The notes beneath the pieces were generated by a model, which made no database searches, was not told the origin of the DNA, and saw only the letters and a list, made by a program, of their open reading frames with translations. From contig CM060881.1 of NCBI GenBank assembly GCA_030762935.1, positions 102,004,501-102,068,500 on the forward strand: a DNA stretch of 64,000 nt, in the 5' to 3' direction. Positions 22,945-33,352 of the stretch are shown here, piece by piece; position 1 is the first letter of the stretch; each line of letters starts with the position of its first letter. Origin of the DNA: Hymenopus coronatus (taxonomy: Eukaryota; Arthropoda; Insecta; Mantodea; Hymenopodidae). Made by a program: the position numbers and the translations under genes.

Positions 22945-23142
22945 GTTAATTCAAAATCTTCTCGGGCTTCTAGCCAGGTAATAACTTGGCTTGACACCAA
23001 CGTTTCGAAGAAGTGCATCTTCCTCGTCTTCAGGGTCAACTGATCAGTTCACCCTGAAGACGAGGAAGATGCACTTCTTCGAAACGTTGGTGTCAAGCCA
23101 AGTTATTACCTGGCTAGAAGCCCGAGAAGATTTTGAATTAAC
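22945..23142. repeat. 198-bp near-perfect palindrome
   Basis: The two 99-base arms are reverse complements with a single mismatch (C23037 against C23050) around the centre AACTGATCAGTT. Each arm carries TGAAGA, a 7-bp stem (GAGGAAG/CTTCTTC with one G-T pair) and GAAACG, for example at 23055-23086. Flanking sequence is not symmetric. The matching ORFs on opposite strands with LKTRKMHFFETLV are a consequence of the palindrome. Confidence 0.95.
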
Positions 23143-23370
23143 ACGTCGCCAGGAAAGCTATAGTTCTTATTTTAATCCAGGGTTGTTGGACTGAAATCCA
23201 CTATCGGCTGGATGTTTGCAGAAAAGCCGACAAAGCGTATATAAAACATTTTAAGGTAAGAAAATTTTTTTGAGTTGGTGACTTAAACAAAAAGTATTCG
23301 TTTTAATATCTATAATAGTTCCTGAGCTATGATTCTTTGAAATTGCAGCAACCTTTTTCGATGACCCTGT

Positions 23371-23737
23371 ACATACTCGGAAGAGAAGATATTATGTTTT
23401 ATTCAGAAATTTGATACCAATATTTCACTCGAAATACATATTTTCAGTCTCACAGAATCCAAAAGAATGGGATTTTTAGAGGGAAAAAATCCTTTTCCGT
23501 GTGTGTCTGGGTACATAAATAAAAAACGAAAAGTTTGTTAAATAGCAAAACTTGGCATTTAATTTTAGTGTCCACCAAGAATACGACACAAAGATTATAA
23601 AGAAAAATGCCTACCCACAACTACTCTTTACATGCAGCACAAAATGGCTAATGATTTGGATTAAAATATTATATTTTGAAGACTCTTTCATGACCAAATA
23701 AATGTATATCTTAAATTTTATATGAATAGACGTTAAA
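23371..23737 (-). repeat. HLE element split by a transposon, right part
   Basis: It continues the 21524-21549 hairpin with ACTCGGAAGAGAAGATATT, TTTGATACC, TCACTCGAAATACAT, the GTGTGTGTCTGGG core and the CTTGGCATTTAATTT block. It stops at an internal point (TATATGAATAGACG) where another minus-strand copy begins. Confidence 0.7.
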
Positions 23738-24677
23738 GTAATTTTTACTTTCTGTACACTTACTATGTACATAGTGTACTTTCTCTACACGTACTATGTA
23801 CATAGTGTATAGAGAAGGTATTGCACTCCACCCAAAAATTCGATACAGAGATTTCGCCGGGATTATATGTTTTAGGCTCCCCTGTATCCAAAAAAAAAAA
23901 AAAAAAGCATTTTCAAAAAAGCTCCGTGTGTGTGCGTGCGCGCGCGCCAATCTGTGATTTTGTGAGTCCGTGTATCTGTGAACACGATAACTCAAAAACG
24001 AAAAGTCGTTAATAAACCAAACTTGGTACTTAATTTTATATCTTCCAGGGATGCGACTCGAAGATTTTGAGAAAAATTTCTCCACTCCAAACTACCCTTT
24101 ACATGGAACTTTTTTTTGAAAATTTTGATTTTCTCAAACATAACTGTAACGATTTTGATTAAAATATCATATATTAAAAATATTTACCTCACAAACAAAA
24201 TGTATATCTTGAATTTTCTGGGAATAGCCTCTGAAGACTGCTTTGTTCTGGATGACTTTTACGGAATTTTGCGTAACTGCTAAACCGTAAGAGATGGACA
24301 AAAAATTACCACACAAAAAATGTAGAGCACTTTAAAACACACAATTTATATAATATACATTTTTATAGAGTTGATCGTTTTTGAGATATTCCTTATTTAT
24401 GGTTTCAGCTTTAAAAAAATTGTACTTTTCTCTTACAGGACTTTGTCAACTCCTGTCCATACAAAGGAACTTCAGTCACATAGCAACCAGATTTGACTAT
24501 TACTTTAACCTATGGTACTCCCTTATTTCACTTCTACTTACAAGAAAGCAAGTAGTAAGACTACTTTTGCGAGCTTGTTTTCGATTAGTATGAAGTAAAT
24601 AGAATCATGTGCTTTTTGTCAATTTGTTGCAGAGATGTAGAGAAAGTCATGTGAATGAATCACATCAGATTTTTATT
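23738..24677 (-). repeat. HLE element, full length, with doubled 3' hairpin
   Basis: The 5' box ACTTTCTCTACA (near 24638-24652) and 3' arm TGTAGAGAAAGT are a perfect 12-bp inverse pair. At the 3' end the hairpin segment is present twice (about 23740-23780 and 23781-23822), each centred on ATGTACAT. The core is GTGTGTGTGCGTGCGCGCGCG. Confidence 0.88.
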
Positions 24678-24734
24678 GAAGTAATAATTGTTTTACATTA
24701 CTGGTAAACCCTAAGAGCTAGGCATAAGCTTACT

Positions 24735-24840
24735 ACATAAAAATGCAAAACTCGTCAAAACACAGAATTTATATCAACCATATTTTTTAATTATTTTTTT
24801 GTCGCACTTGAAAATTGAAAATGGATATTTGTTCTCTCTC

Positions 24841-24884
<44 letters not shown>

Positions 24885-25113
24885 CTACTGGCTAATACAA
24901 AGAGAATAAAATGTCATAAGGTCTTAAAACACGATCGATATAGCGTTATGAATTTGCTTATTCGTATTTTAATTAATAAAGCATAAGTTGTAAAAGAATT
25001 TCTGCTACATTTATATCGAGTTCCATGTGGATAGAGAGGAATAAACTTTTTAAAAACAGATTTTTACAGAACAGGTAGAGAAAGTCATATGAATGTAACA
25101 CATCAGATTTATA
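24735..25113 (-). repeat. HLE element, degenerate, with TC microsatellite
   Basis: GTCAAAACACAGAATTTATATC at 24757 and TAGAGAAAGTCATATGAATGTAACACATCAG at 25077-25107 are HLE landmarks in minus orientation. A (TC)n run at about 24834-24881 lies between them. Confidence 0.55.
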
Positions 25114-25261
25114 AATTATCGTAGCGTTATAAAGGAATTTATAATAAGCACGTAACAAAATGAAGGATGCTGTTGTTTATGGTCCAAATACATAAAATAT
25201 TTGAACCCAGCTTAGGAATATCAATTTTTAATTACTATTCCCTGCAATTTACAATTAATCA

Positions 25262-25710
25262 GTTACAGAAGAGAAGAGATCTTCAAAGACAACTTCCAGA
25301 AAATTCAAGATGTACATCTTATGTGTCATGTAAAGATTTATAATATACGGCATTTTATCAAAATCGTTTGTCATTTTTAACAATCAATTTTTTTTAAAAT
25401 TTTTTTCCATGTAGCGTTATTTTAGGGTCGAGATATTTTTCTGAAAATCTTAAGGGCCAATCCTTGGAGGGTTCTAAACTTAAATATCAAGTTTGGTATT
25501 TAACTGACTTTTGGTGTTTGAGTTATCGGACACACACACCATACGCAGTCACAGGAACCTTTTTCTTAAAATGCTTTCATAAAATGCTTATTTTGGTTTC
25601 AGGTAGCCTAAAACTAGTAAAATTTCGGTATCGAATTTTTTACTGTAATTTAATATAAGCACCTTTCCACCTGCTATGCACTTGTACATACGTGAAAGAC
25701 AAAGATAAAA
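25262..25710 (+). repeat. HLE element, 3' half
   Basis: It runs from GATCTTCAAAGACAACTTCCAG through CAAGTTTGGTATTTAACTG and a short ACACACACC core to a decayed end CTGCTATGCACTTGTACATACGTGAAAGACAAAG. Confidence 0.65.
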
Positions 25711-25904
25711 TAAGTGAGTGCCTGAGTGTGTATATTGGTGCTTGTGTGTGTATCTCTATATGTATAGCACAAAATATTTGAAAATCTACCTAAAGACTAG
25801 ACTTTCAAGCCTGCAGGAATTTGGCAAATTTACAAGGAAATACCTACCACAAACTACACAAATACATATTCGTTGTTTTTTATTTTCTCAATATGCGCTC
25901 TAAT

Positions 25905-26112
25905 AATTTTTATTTGGTATTGCCGGGATTTGAACCACGGATCTCCCGGTCCCTAGCTTTGTCATCTTACATGATCTTGTGGTTTACCGGGAAACTTATG
26001 AGTCAGTTGGGAAATTTAATGCCCTACCGGCTTGTTGCCATGGTAGCCCAGTGATAGAGTAACCGGCTAGAGACCGGAAGCTTCGTAGTTCATTTCCCGG
26101 CTATGGCATTAC
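25905..26112. repeat. Two opposed type F SINE pieces
   Basis: A minus-strand head (GTGGTTCAAATCCCGGCAATACC, about 25910-25955) is followed by a plus-strand head (GCCATGGTAGCCCAGTGATAGAG...AGACCGG, 26036-26075). The second B-box equivalent is decayed (TAGTTCATTTCCCGG). They are tRNA-like but have no cloverleaf-capable intact form. Confidence 0.6.
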
Positions 26113-26570
26113 ATTTTTTTTGTGAGAAAACAATTAAATTAATTAAATAGTTTGTGTAAAGAATAGGAAGTGAAAGACTTGTGAATGGAACACAACAAAG
26201 TTTTACCTTTGAAGCCTTATAAGAATCAAACATTGGGGTTAAATATGTGATCTACTGTGATTTTATATATCATATTGATTAGCATTAAGAGGATTTAAAA
26301 CTACCATGCTGTAATTCCCGATGACATCTGCTGTTTTCACTAATAGATCTGTGGCAGTAGTAGAGAACCGAATAAGCCAATTTGGTTCAATGAACCCTGA
26401 CTGAACGCTTCATTTCTCACTGTTGCAATTTACTCTTCTAGTTGAAAGCTGCTAAAATCGGTTTCTCAGATTTACCTCGTATCTCTGTGAACATATTCTA
26501 TATATTTCAACTTATAGCATTGATGGGATATTCTTTCTGATCTTATCAACCAAATGACCTTGTTGGGAGT
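26113..26570. other. Unassigned AT-rich stretch
   Basis: Nothing recognised. Confidence 0.35.
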
Positions 26571-26571
<1 letters not shown>

Positions 26572-26620
<49 letters not shown>

Positions 26621-26797
26621 GAGAGAGAGAGACAGACAGATTCACTGTGTTTTTTCCAAAAGTGCATTTTTTTGGAATCTGGGAACCTCAAGACATATAT
26701 TTTCGGTTAAAGCTCGATATAGAGTTTTTGGATGGAATACAATACATTCTCCACCTACTATGCACATTGTATACACGTGCCAGAGAAAGTAAAACAA
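26572..26797 (+). repeat. GA microsatellite joined to an HLE 3' end
   Basis: A (GA)n run at 26573-26632 replaces the CA core. It is followed by TTTTTTTGGAATCTGGGAACC, TCGATATAGAGTTTTTGG and a decayed terminus CCTACTATGCACATTG, ending GAGAAAGTAAAAC. Confidence 0.7.
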
Positions 26798-26882
26798 TAT
26801 TTGCTCACTCAGAATGTTAGGAACCGTAATAAATGTTTACTACACAGACAATTGAAGTTTTTTGCTTAATTCACTAATTTCT

Positions 26883-26914
<32 letters not shown>

Positions 26915-27565
26915 CTTTTTTGCTGTAAAAATGAGTTTAGCACAAAGCTTGGCTAAGCTTAGATAATTCTATATCAGATTTTAAAAATGGTGGTGTAAAT
27001 TTTTAAAGAACACATGCTATTCAACTAAGAGTATACATAAAGCCATATCTAAAGATTATAAACTGTTTTTCAGAGTGGTTACCTTAGAAAGTTTTTTTAC
27101 TTGCATCAAATCCCAGGAGTAGTTTCTGCCCGAGAATTTATTGATGACATTGTTAACGCCATATTGCTGCTATCTTATACAACATAGGCCTATCCATTAG
27201 GATGTAAACCAATCCAAAATAACAATTGACATTACGTAACACAGAATTAAAGTTTAGTACATTTTATAAGGAGGCTTTTGATTTGTCAGTATCAGAAAAA
27301 TATATGAAGATCAATAATTATCTTTTTCTGCTGCAAACATTCTGTCTTTTTTCAGATATTAATTAATAGTATAGAATAATGGCAAGAAACATCAACATAT
27401 TTTGTGATGATTATATACACATTAAAAATAATATTTATTTCAAAATTACATTCTTCAAGAGCATGTTATAAAATTCGCAATTATTCAGTTACTTGAAACA
27501 TTAAGATAAAAATAATGTGAGATGCAATGACTTAATTATACTTCCCCAGAATAGTCCTATATGTT

Positions 27566-27622
<57 letters not shown>

Positions 27623-27719
27623 AACAACTCATTTCTTAACAATAATAGTAAGGTTGCACTAATGAACTCATACTATAATCATATACTTGAATATGATAAG
27701 AATTGGTAATCATCATTTT
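26798..27719. other. AT-rich stretch with two poly(T) runs
   Basis: Poly(T) lies at about 26884-26914 and 27567-27617 (51 T). These may be reverse-oriented retroposon tails, but no body was recognised beside them. Confidence 0.5.
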
Positions 27720-28020
27720 TAAAAACTGCTCGTTATTTAGTACGTTTCACTGTTTGCTGACTGGAGCAAGAAAAACGAATAAGAACATATGATTGAAAAA
27801 AGCATAAGGCTTCTCAATTTGAAACCAATAACAGGGGAATGGCTAGTTCCACAAAGCAATGTATTTAGAATAAATGATTTGTGTTAACAAGATCTACATT
27901 TTTGTATAGTAAATGTTGTCTATATTTTGAGGCTTCTCAGCTATAAAAATGTACTGCAGAGGGTTTTAGAATCTATTTCTAAAAACTTCAAAATATACAT
28001 TTTATTTGCCATATAAATAT
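27720..28020 (+). repeat. HLE fragment, divergent subfamily
   Basis: It contains GCAAGAAAAACGAATAAGAAC, TTTGAAACCAATAACAGGGGAATGG and the block CTGCAGAGGGTTTTAGAATC. It runs straight into the CTA/CCA array. The same variant blocks occur inverted at 32400-32660 and, in part, at 41228-41306. Confidence 0.65.
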
Positions 28021-28067
28021 TACCTACTACCACCAATACTACTACTACTACCACCACTAACACCACC

Positions 28068-28102
<35 letters not shown>

Positions 28103-28106
28103 GACT

Positions 28107-28144
<38 letters not shown>

Positions 28145-28625
28145 GACTACCATTACTACTAATACCATTACTACTACTACTACTACTACTACTACTACCA
28201 TTACTACTACGACTACCATTACTACTAATACCATTACTACTACCACCACTACCACTACTACTAATACCATTACTACTACCACCACTACCACTACTAACTA
28301 CTACCACCACCACCACTACCACCACCAGTACTACCATCCACCACCACTTCAATACCACTACTACTACCACCACCATTACTACCACTACTACTACTACCAC
28401 CACTAACACCACCACCACCACTACCACTACCACCATTGCTACTACCACACCACCACCACTACTACCACCGCTACTACTACTACCACCTCTACTACCATCA
28501 CCACCACTACTACCACTACCACAACTATTACCACCACCACTACCACCACCACAACCACCACCACTACTACCACCACCACCACTAGTACTACTACTAGTAC
28601 TACAACCGTTATCAACACCGCCGCC
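28021..28625. repeat. CTA/CCA trinucleotide array
   Basis: About 600 bases of interrupted TAC/CAC units, with higher-order blocks such as ACTAATACCATTACTACTAC repeated. It creates the longest ORFs of the window (217 codons on each strand), which are low-complexity artefacts. Confidence 0.95.
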
Positions 28626-28780
28626 TCCTCTAATCTTGGTTTTATCTTTAATTAACTGATGTGAGAATAACATTTAAATCATTTGCAATGTACTAAGTTA
28701 CACGGTTAAAATTATAATGTAAATATTATGTTTAAAAGATAATTACTTAGTATGTTTAACATTTTCTCGAGTCTGCCAAA

Positions 28781-29023
28781 GGTGGCCGCGCCATGGCCGA
28801 GAAGTGAGACCACTCGCCTCTCACCAAGGCGGACCGAGTTCGGTCCCAGATGACCTCGTGTGGGATTTGTGCTGGGCAAACGGCCCAGGGGCGGGTTTTT
28901 ATGCAAGTTCTCCGATTTCCTTCGCCATCGCATTCCACCAGTGTTTCATCATCATTCTATGCACCATCAGTGTGAACGCCTGCGGGGCCATAGTAGTAAA
29001 AGAGGAAGTTAAACTCTATCAAA
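28781..29023 (+). repeat. tRNA-derived SINE (type B) with target duplication
   Basis: The head is GGCCGCGCCATGGCCGAGAAGTG with a B-box-like GAGTTCGGTCCC near 28839. The body is TGTGGGATTTGTGCTGGGC and the end GAAGTTAAACTCTATC. GTCTGCCAAA (28771-28780) and GACTGCCAAA (29024-29033) flank it and differ at one position. The same family occurs at 46935-47144. Confidence 0.8.
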
Positions 29024-29033
29024 GACTGCCAAA

Positions 29034-29787
29034 ATCCGTTTATTTTTCTCTTGCTTCAAGGTAAAAATTTCAATTGCTGTTTATGGCTCTAGCCACTCTA
29101 GTAAATTGGCTTTCTGAATTGCTAACGCATGTGCGAAAAAGGCGTTAAAAAGCATCAGATATTGCATTTTATGTACCTCTATTTTGGCAAGCTGCATGCT
29201 ATATAAATTTATACTGGTCATGAATCCCATACATTGTTTTATGCGACAACGCTTGTTAGTCTGTTTTACGCAATTTCCCTGCAGCATAGCAATCCGTGTA
29301 GGTGTATTTATTTTCTGGTATATGCAATAAACACGAACATTTTGCTCTGATATTAGATAGCTCGGGGGTTCAAAACAGAGCAATAGCACAGATTTTAATG
29401 AGTTTAACCAGCAAAGGCTTTTCCTTGTGATCAATTAGTATTTTGTATAGTTTGAGGCTAACAACCCGTTTATACACAAATCAGTAGCGCCCGTTTGAAG
29501 TCCATTAAAATATCCATACCGGGTAACAAGAAGTTACAGTATTGGTGTTTGCAGTTACTGGATTATTAAATCCTGGTATGCATTTAAAATCGACAATGTA
29601 CAGGTTTAATTAAGGTACATTGGAATTACCTTCACTAAAAAAGCGTGCTTTACTCAGATATTTCATTGTTTACCTAAAAGAACAACTCGTTTTATATTTA
29701 ACAAATTAGTTGCATTGTGCAGTATGGTAGCAGTGCGTTTCAAGAATTTAATACATATGAATTTGTAATTTAAATAAAGTATATAAA
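29034..29787. other. AT-rich stretch, nothing recognised
   Basis: A 117-codon minus-strand ORF (29081-29434) has no recognisable motif and no support beyond its length. Confidence 0.4.
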
Positions 29788-29956
29788 ATATGATGTGCTG
29801 CGCTCACATGACTTTCTCTAGCTGCTCTGCAACCTTCCTACAGAAGAATATTCTTCTTTCTACACAATGCTAATCGAGATACACATTAGCAGAATGTTTT
29901 TATTGCTTACTTTCTTATAAGTAGAACGGAACTAAGGAAATGCACTAAGCTATTGT
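29788..29956 (+). repeat. HLE element split by a transposon, left part
   Basis: It runs from GATGTGCTGCGCTCACATGACTTTCTCTAGC to GGAAATGCACTAAGCTATTGT. It belongs to the AGC/GCT box subfamily. Its continuation is at 31042. Confidence 0.85.
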
Positions 29957-31041
29957 CTGTCCAGCCGTAGTTCACCGGTTGCAGCGGATCTCTATTAAAA
30001 TAGTTCCGCTTAATTTGCTGAAAGAAGTAAGTAAATATCATATAAAGCTAAGCAATGTTAACAAAATAAGAGTTATTAAAACAAGGAAATTGGTTGAATT
30101 TTAATCATTATTTCCTTATGCAACAATGCACATGTGTTTTGTCTTTCATATATTGTAACGGACGATTTTCAGTTACCACGTGGAGAGAGTAGTGTACGTA
30201 TGTAAGCAATGGCGGAGGCGTGTAGTAAACCAAAGCAAGGAAGACCTCTAAAAAGGGGCGAGAAAAGAATTATTCCTAATCCTAATGTACTCGTATATAA
30301 AACGTTTTGTGAAAATTACCTTACTATTGTATTAAACAATAATCTCAGCTTAGCGGTAGAATTTACAGCATAAAGTGTGCAAAACTTTTAAATTATCCGA
30401 GGTGCGACATCTTGTGCCAGCAGCTTTTCAACAAGTGACAGCCGAAAATGTAGTAAATGTATATCACACGTTGTTCAGGAAGAGCAAACAAAGTTAGATT
30501 TGGAGGGACTGGTGAACGTTGTCGTTGGCCGACTAATTATCAATCTTGGTGCGACAGTTCGAGTGTAAATGCTACAGGTGACTGGTATCTTGAAGGAATG
30601 GAACCATTTCCATCTTCGGGTTAGTTCTTCTGGGTAAGTCACTGCATTATGGATTGTATTAAAGAAATTTGAATATATAGTTGTCCATTTGTGAGTGCTA
30701 AAATATGCAAAAAACTGTTGGAGTGAAGTACGCATGCAATCTATCAGCAAACTTTCAAAACAACATGTCTGCATTTTCTAATTTTACGGGAAAATTGTGA
30801 TCTTATTAAATAACGGACCGCCTACCTATTTTATTGTGTTTTGTTTATTATATATTTCATAGAGATAATTACTATCTGTCAGCAGGTAGGTAGCCATTTC
30901 TTTTCCCATCAAACGTAAGTACGCGGTTTTACACTTGTACAGCAGACGAACACAGTCTAGCACCACGTGGTCTGAACACGTGCGTTTGCGGAAGAATACA
31001 TTTTAGTTTGTTTACATCGCCGGTGAAATAAGGTTGGACAG
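29957..31041 (+). mobile_element. 1,085-bp TIR transposon inside an HLE
   Basis: The termini CTGTCCAGCCGTAGTTCAC (29957 on) and the inverse of 31020-31041 match at 19 of 22 positions. The host HLE resumes in register on the far side, which fixes the boundaries to a few bases. No clear target duplication was found. Its only readable coding trace is the short ORF at 30209. The body is too short for a complete transposase, so it is an internally deleted or decayed copy. Confidence 0.82.
30209..30373 (+). pseudogene. Transposase N-terminus-like ORF, 54 codons
   Basis: The frame starts ATGGCGGAGGCG, encodes GRPLKRGEKRII at residues 11-22 and VYKTFCENY at 29-37, and stops at 30371. A basic GRPL..GEK..I..VY..F start is what I recall for N-termini of an insect DDE_3 (IS630/Tc1-like) transposase group whose C-terminus is seen at 60425-60775. 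That link is inference. No continuing catalytic domain follows within the element. Confidence 0.4.
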
Positions 31042-31682
31042 ATAATTTCTTTGCTTGGCCAGGAGTAGAACAAAAGATAAACGGATACTTCCTCTCTAAG
31101 AAAAGTTTAAGTATTTCACAATTGAAACCAATAATAAGGAACATCTCGGAAACGACTACCTCTACAACACAAAAGTAAAGGACATAAATTGTGTGTTTTG
31201 ACGAGATCTACATATTTCGTGTAGTGAGATTTTATCTATCTCTTACGGTCATAGGCAATTCCCAGAAAATTCAAGTTATACGTTTTATTTGGGATGAAAA
31301 AATCTTTAATATAGGAATTTTAATAAAAATGGTTAGAACCATTTTTAAGAAGATCATAGTTTTCGAACATTTTTCCACTAAAGGGTAAACAGTAGCTTGT
31401 GATGGTGGATTTTTTTTTTAAAATCTTCGTGTCACATTTTTGAAAGATACTGAACCTAAATACCAAGTTTTGTATTTAACGGTCTTTTCGTTTCTGAGCT
31501 ATGCTGTCCGCAGACACACACGTACACGGACCTTTTTTTTTTTTTAAATGCTTTTTTTTGGATTCAGGGTACATCAAAATATATATTTCCGGAGAAATCT
31601 TGAAATCTAATTTTTTAAGTGCAATACAATACCTTCTCTATTCACTATGTACATTGTACATACGGGCTAGAGAAAGTAAAAG
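31042..31682 (+). repeat. HLE element split by a transposon, right part
   Basis: It resumes at AATTTCTTTGCTTGGCCAGGAG. It carries TTCGTGTCACATTTTTG, the CACACACGTACACGG core and the terminus CACTATGTACATTGTAC, then GCTAGAGAAAGTAAAAG. The outer arm GCTAGAGAAAGT exactly inverts the 5' box of the 29788 part. Confidence 0.85.
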
Positions 31683-32031
31683 TTGCTGTTGCACTCGTAA
31701 AACATATTGACATATACGTTATAAATTAATATGTATTGTTTATGATTAGAGTGACTATTTCATACATAAAGGCATTATTTTATCATATATTCTTTCTTCA
31801 GTTAGACCTAGTAATACATTCTTTTGTTTAACCAGTGTGGGCAGGTTATTTTGTTAGAGTTTCACATTATCTGGCCAAATCTTTGTATTTAAATTCATAT
31901 TTTATTTATAAAGTAATCTTGATCCAAAACTTGACGGTCTTGTCTTCCCAGATTAGTTTTCTAGATTGACTCAGAATTTAACTTGTTATAATGATTTGAT
32001 AAATGTCTGTGAAAGAATTTTTAAACTAAGT
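31683..32031. other. AT-rich stretch, nothing recognised
   Basis: Nothing recognised. Confidence 0.35.
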
Positions 32032-32745
32032 TTTACTTTCCCAGCACATGTGTTAAATATGCCTACATAGTAGTTAGAGAAGGTATTTTATTCACCTAAA
32101 AATTCATGATTTCACCGGCCATAAACGTTTTGAGGATCCCGGAATGAAAAAAAAAATAAAAAAACAAGACTCATTTGCTATGTGTGTCTGTGGGCATATT
32201 AACTCAAACGAAAAGTTTGCTAAATACTGAACTTGGTATTCAAGTTTAGTACTTACCAAGTATATGATCTTTTTCAGAAAAAAAGTCCTCCTATTCCAAA
32301 CTGCTTGTTGTGAGCAAATTTCGATTATCTTAAAATGGCTCTAACAATTTTGATTAAAATATCATATAATCACAATATTAAATGACAAATAAAATGTATA
32401 TTTTGAACTTTTTAGAAATAGATTCTGAAGCCCTCTGCATTGCATTTTTATAGCTGAGAAACCTCAAGATATAGACAACATTTACTATACAAAAATGTAG
32501 ATCTTGTTAACACAAATCATTTATTCTAAATACATTGCTTTATGGAACTAGCTATTCCCCTGTTATTGGGGAATGCTTTTTTCAAATCATATATTCTTAT
32601 TCGTTTTTCTTGCTCCAGTCAGCAAAGAGTGAAACGTACTAAATAGCGAGCAGCTTTTAAAAGATGTTACTAGTGTATACCTTTATTTCCTTGTCCTTTA
32701 CGACGACACATGTAATAAAACCATTTACATTAGATTAACGTAAAG
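32032..32745 (-). repeat. HLE element, divergent subfamily, minus strand
   Basis: It runs from TTTTACTTTCCCAGCACATG (3' end) to TAGATTAACGTAAAGTAGTT. It contains the variant block AGATTCTGAAGCCCTCTGC and GAGAAACCTCAAGATATAGAC. The variant middle matches 27720-28020 closely in inverse. Confidence 0.75.
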
Positions 32746-32769
32746 TAGTTAAAGAAATGCGCTTTTATC

Positions 32770-33352
32770 CAGCCAAGTACTTTGTGCATACATAGTACGT
32801 ACAGAAGTATTGTATTTCACCCAAATCTCGATGCCAAGCTTTTCTGGAAATAGGCAACTATATGTTTAGAGGCACCTGAATAAAAAATAAATAGAAAAAG
32901 TTCCGCGCGCGCAAGTGTTCACGCGTTTGTGGAAAACGTTGCTCAAAAACGAAAAGTTCGCTCCACACCAAATATATTTTAGTTCAGAATCATGGATGCA
33001 ACACGAAGATTTTCAAAAGAACTGATCCTATTCCGACTACCCTTTACATGGAACATTTTCTCTAAAATGGATCTAACGAATTTGATTAAATTCACGTACC
33101 TTTAAAATAATTTTATGACAGTAAAATATATATCTTGAACTTGCTAGGAATGGTCACTGATGAGAAGTAAAAAAATTCGTACTACAAAACATGTAGATCT
33201 CATTAAAACATAAAATGTATGCCATATACACTTTTTTGTACAGTTAACCGCCGTGTCTCTCTTTTATTTACTTTTGGCCGTGCAAAGCGAACCGAACTTC
33301 AGTTGTTTATATAGCGACAAGCTTTTAAAAAATTTGACTATGCTTTAGATTA
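32770..33352 (-). repeat. HLE element, 5' truncated, head to tail with the previous copy
   Basis: It starts at the hairpin remnant TGTGCATACATAGTACGTACAG and GTATTGTATTTCACCC, and ends internally at TAGCGACAAGC...CTATGCTTTAGATTATTG, where a LINE-like tail begins. The core is CGCGCGCGCAAGTG. Confidence 0.75.

Larger units (their letters stand above)
21663..23262 (+). pseudogene. Transposase relic, interrupted by an HLE and a palindrome
   Basis: Three separated parts are readable. The N-terminal piece has SIRQWYEQFQQIGS at about 21672-21715, then, in another frame, TRDETVERIRRSCV up to 21785. Immediately after the inserted HLE the same helix-turn-helix region resumes as KPITKQSLELGMPNSTI, then LLNKRLRVYRIQL (22657-22760). 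The C-terminal end reads WTEIHYRLDVCRKADKAY at 23187-23240. These are hallmarks of the Tc1/mariner-type transposases common in insects, whose C-termini read like W.EL.YRLDVCR...IEH. The catalytic DDE/D core is missing, replaced by or lost around the palindrome. Stops and frameshifts are also present. The element to the right at 61000-62092 belongs to the same broad superfamily. Confidence 0.75.
21550..23370 (+). mobile_element. Tc1/mariner-type transposon with 23-bp inverted termini
   Basis: The left end 21550-21572 begins ACAGGGTCATCGAAAAAG and is the inverse of 23348-23370 with 2 mismatches in 23. Transposase relics on the plus strand lie just inside each end. The element contains an HLE at about 21793-22661 and a 198-bp palindrome at 22945-23142. 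It sits inside an older HLE. No clean TA target duplication is visible. Confidence 0.85.

Noticed and set aside
23055..23100. Hammerhead ribozyme in the palindrome arm
   Set aside because: CTGAAGA..stem..GAAA resembles the CUGANGA/GAAA core, but an extra base precedes stem II and I cannot form stem I with the flanking strand. At 8850 the first core C is also missing.
22858..23194. Opposed ORFs with the same LKTRKMHFFETLV segment on both strands
   Set aside because: Explained completely by the palindrome.
28006..28673. Two 217-codon ORFs, one on each strand
   Set aside because: Both are translations of the CTA/CCA array and consist of a few repeated residues. Open frames on both strands are expected from such DNA.
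29081..29434. 117-codon minus-strand ORF
   Set aside because: No recognised motif, AT-rich context, and a length expected by chance in 64 kb.
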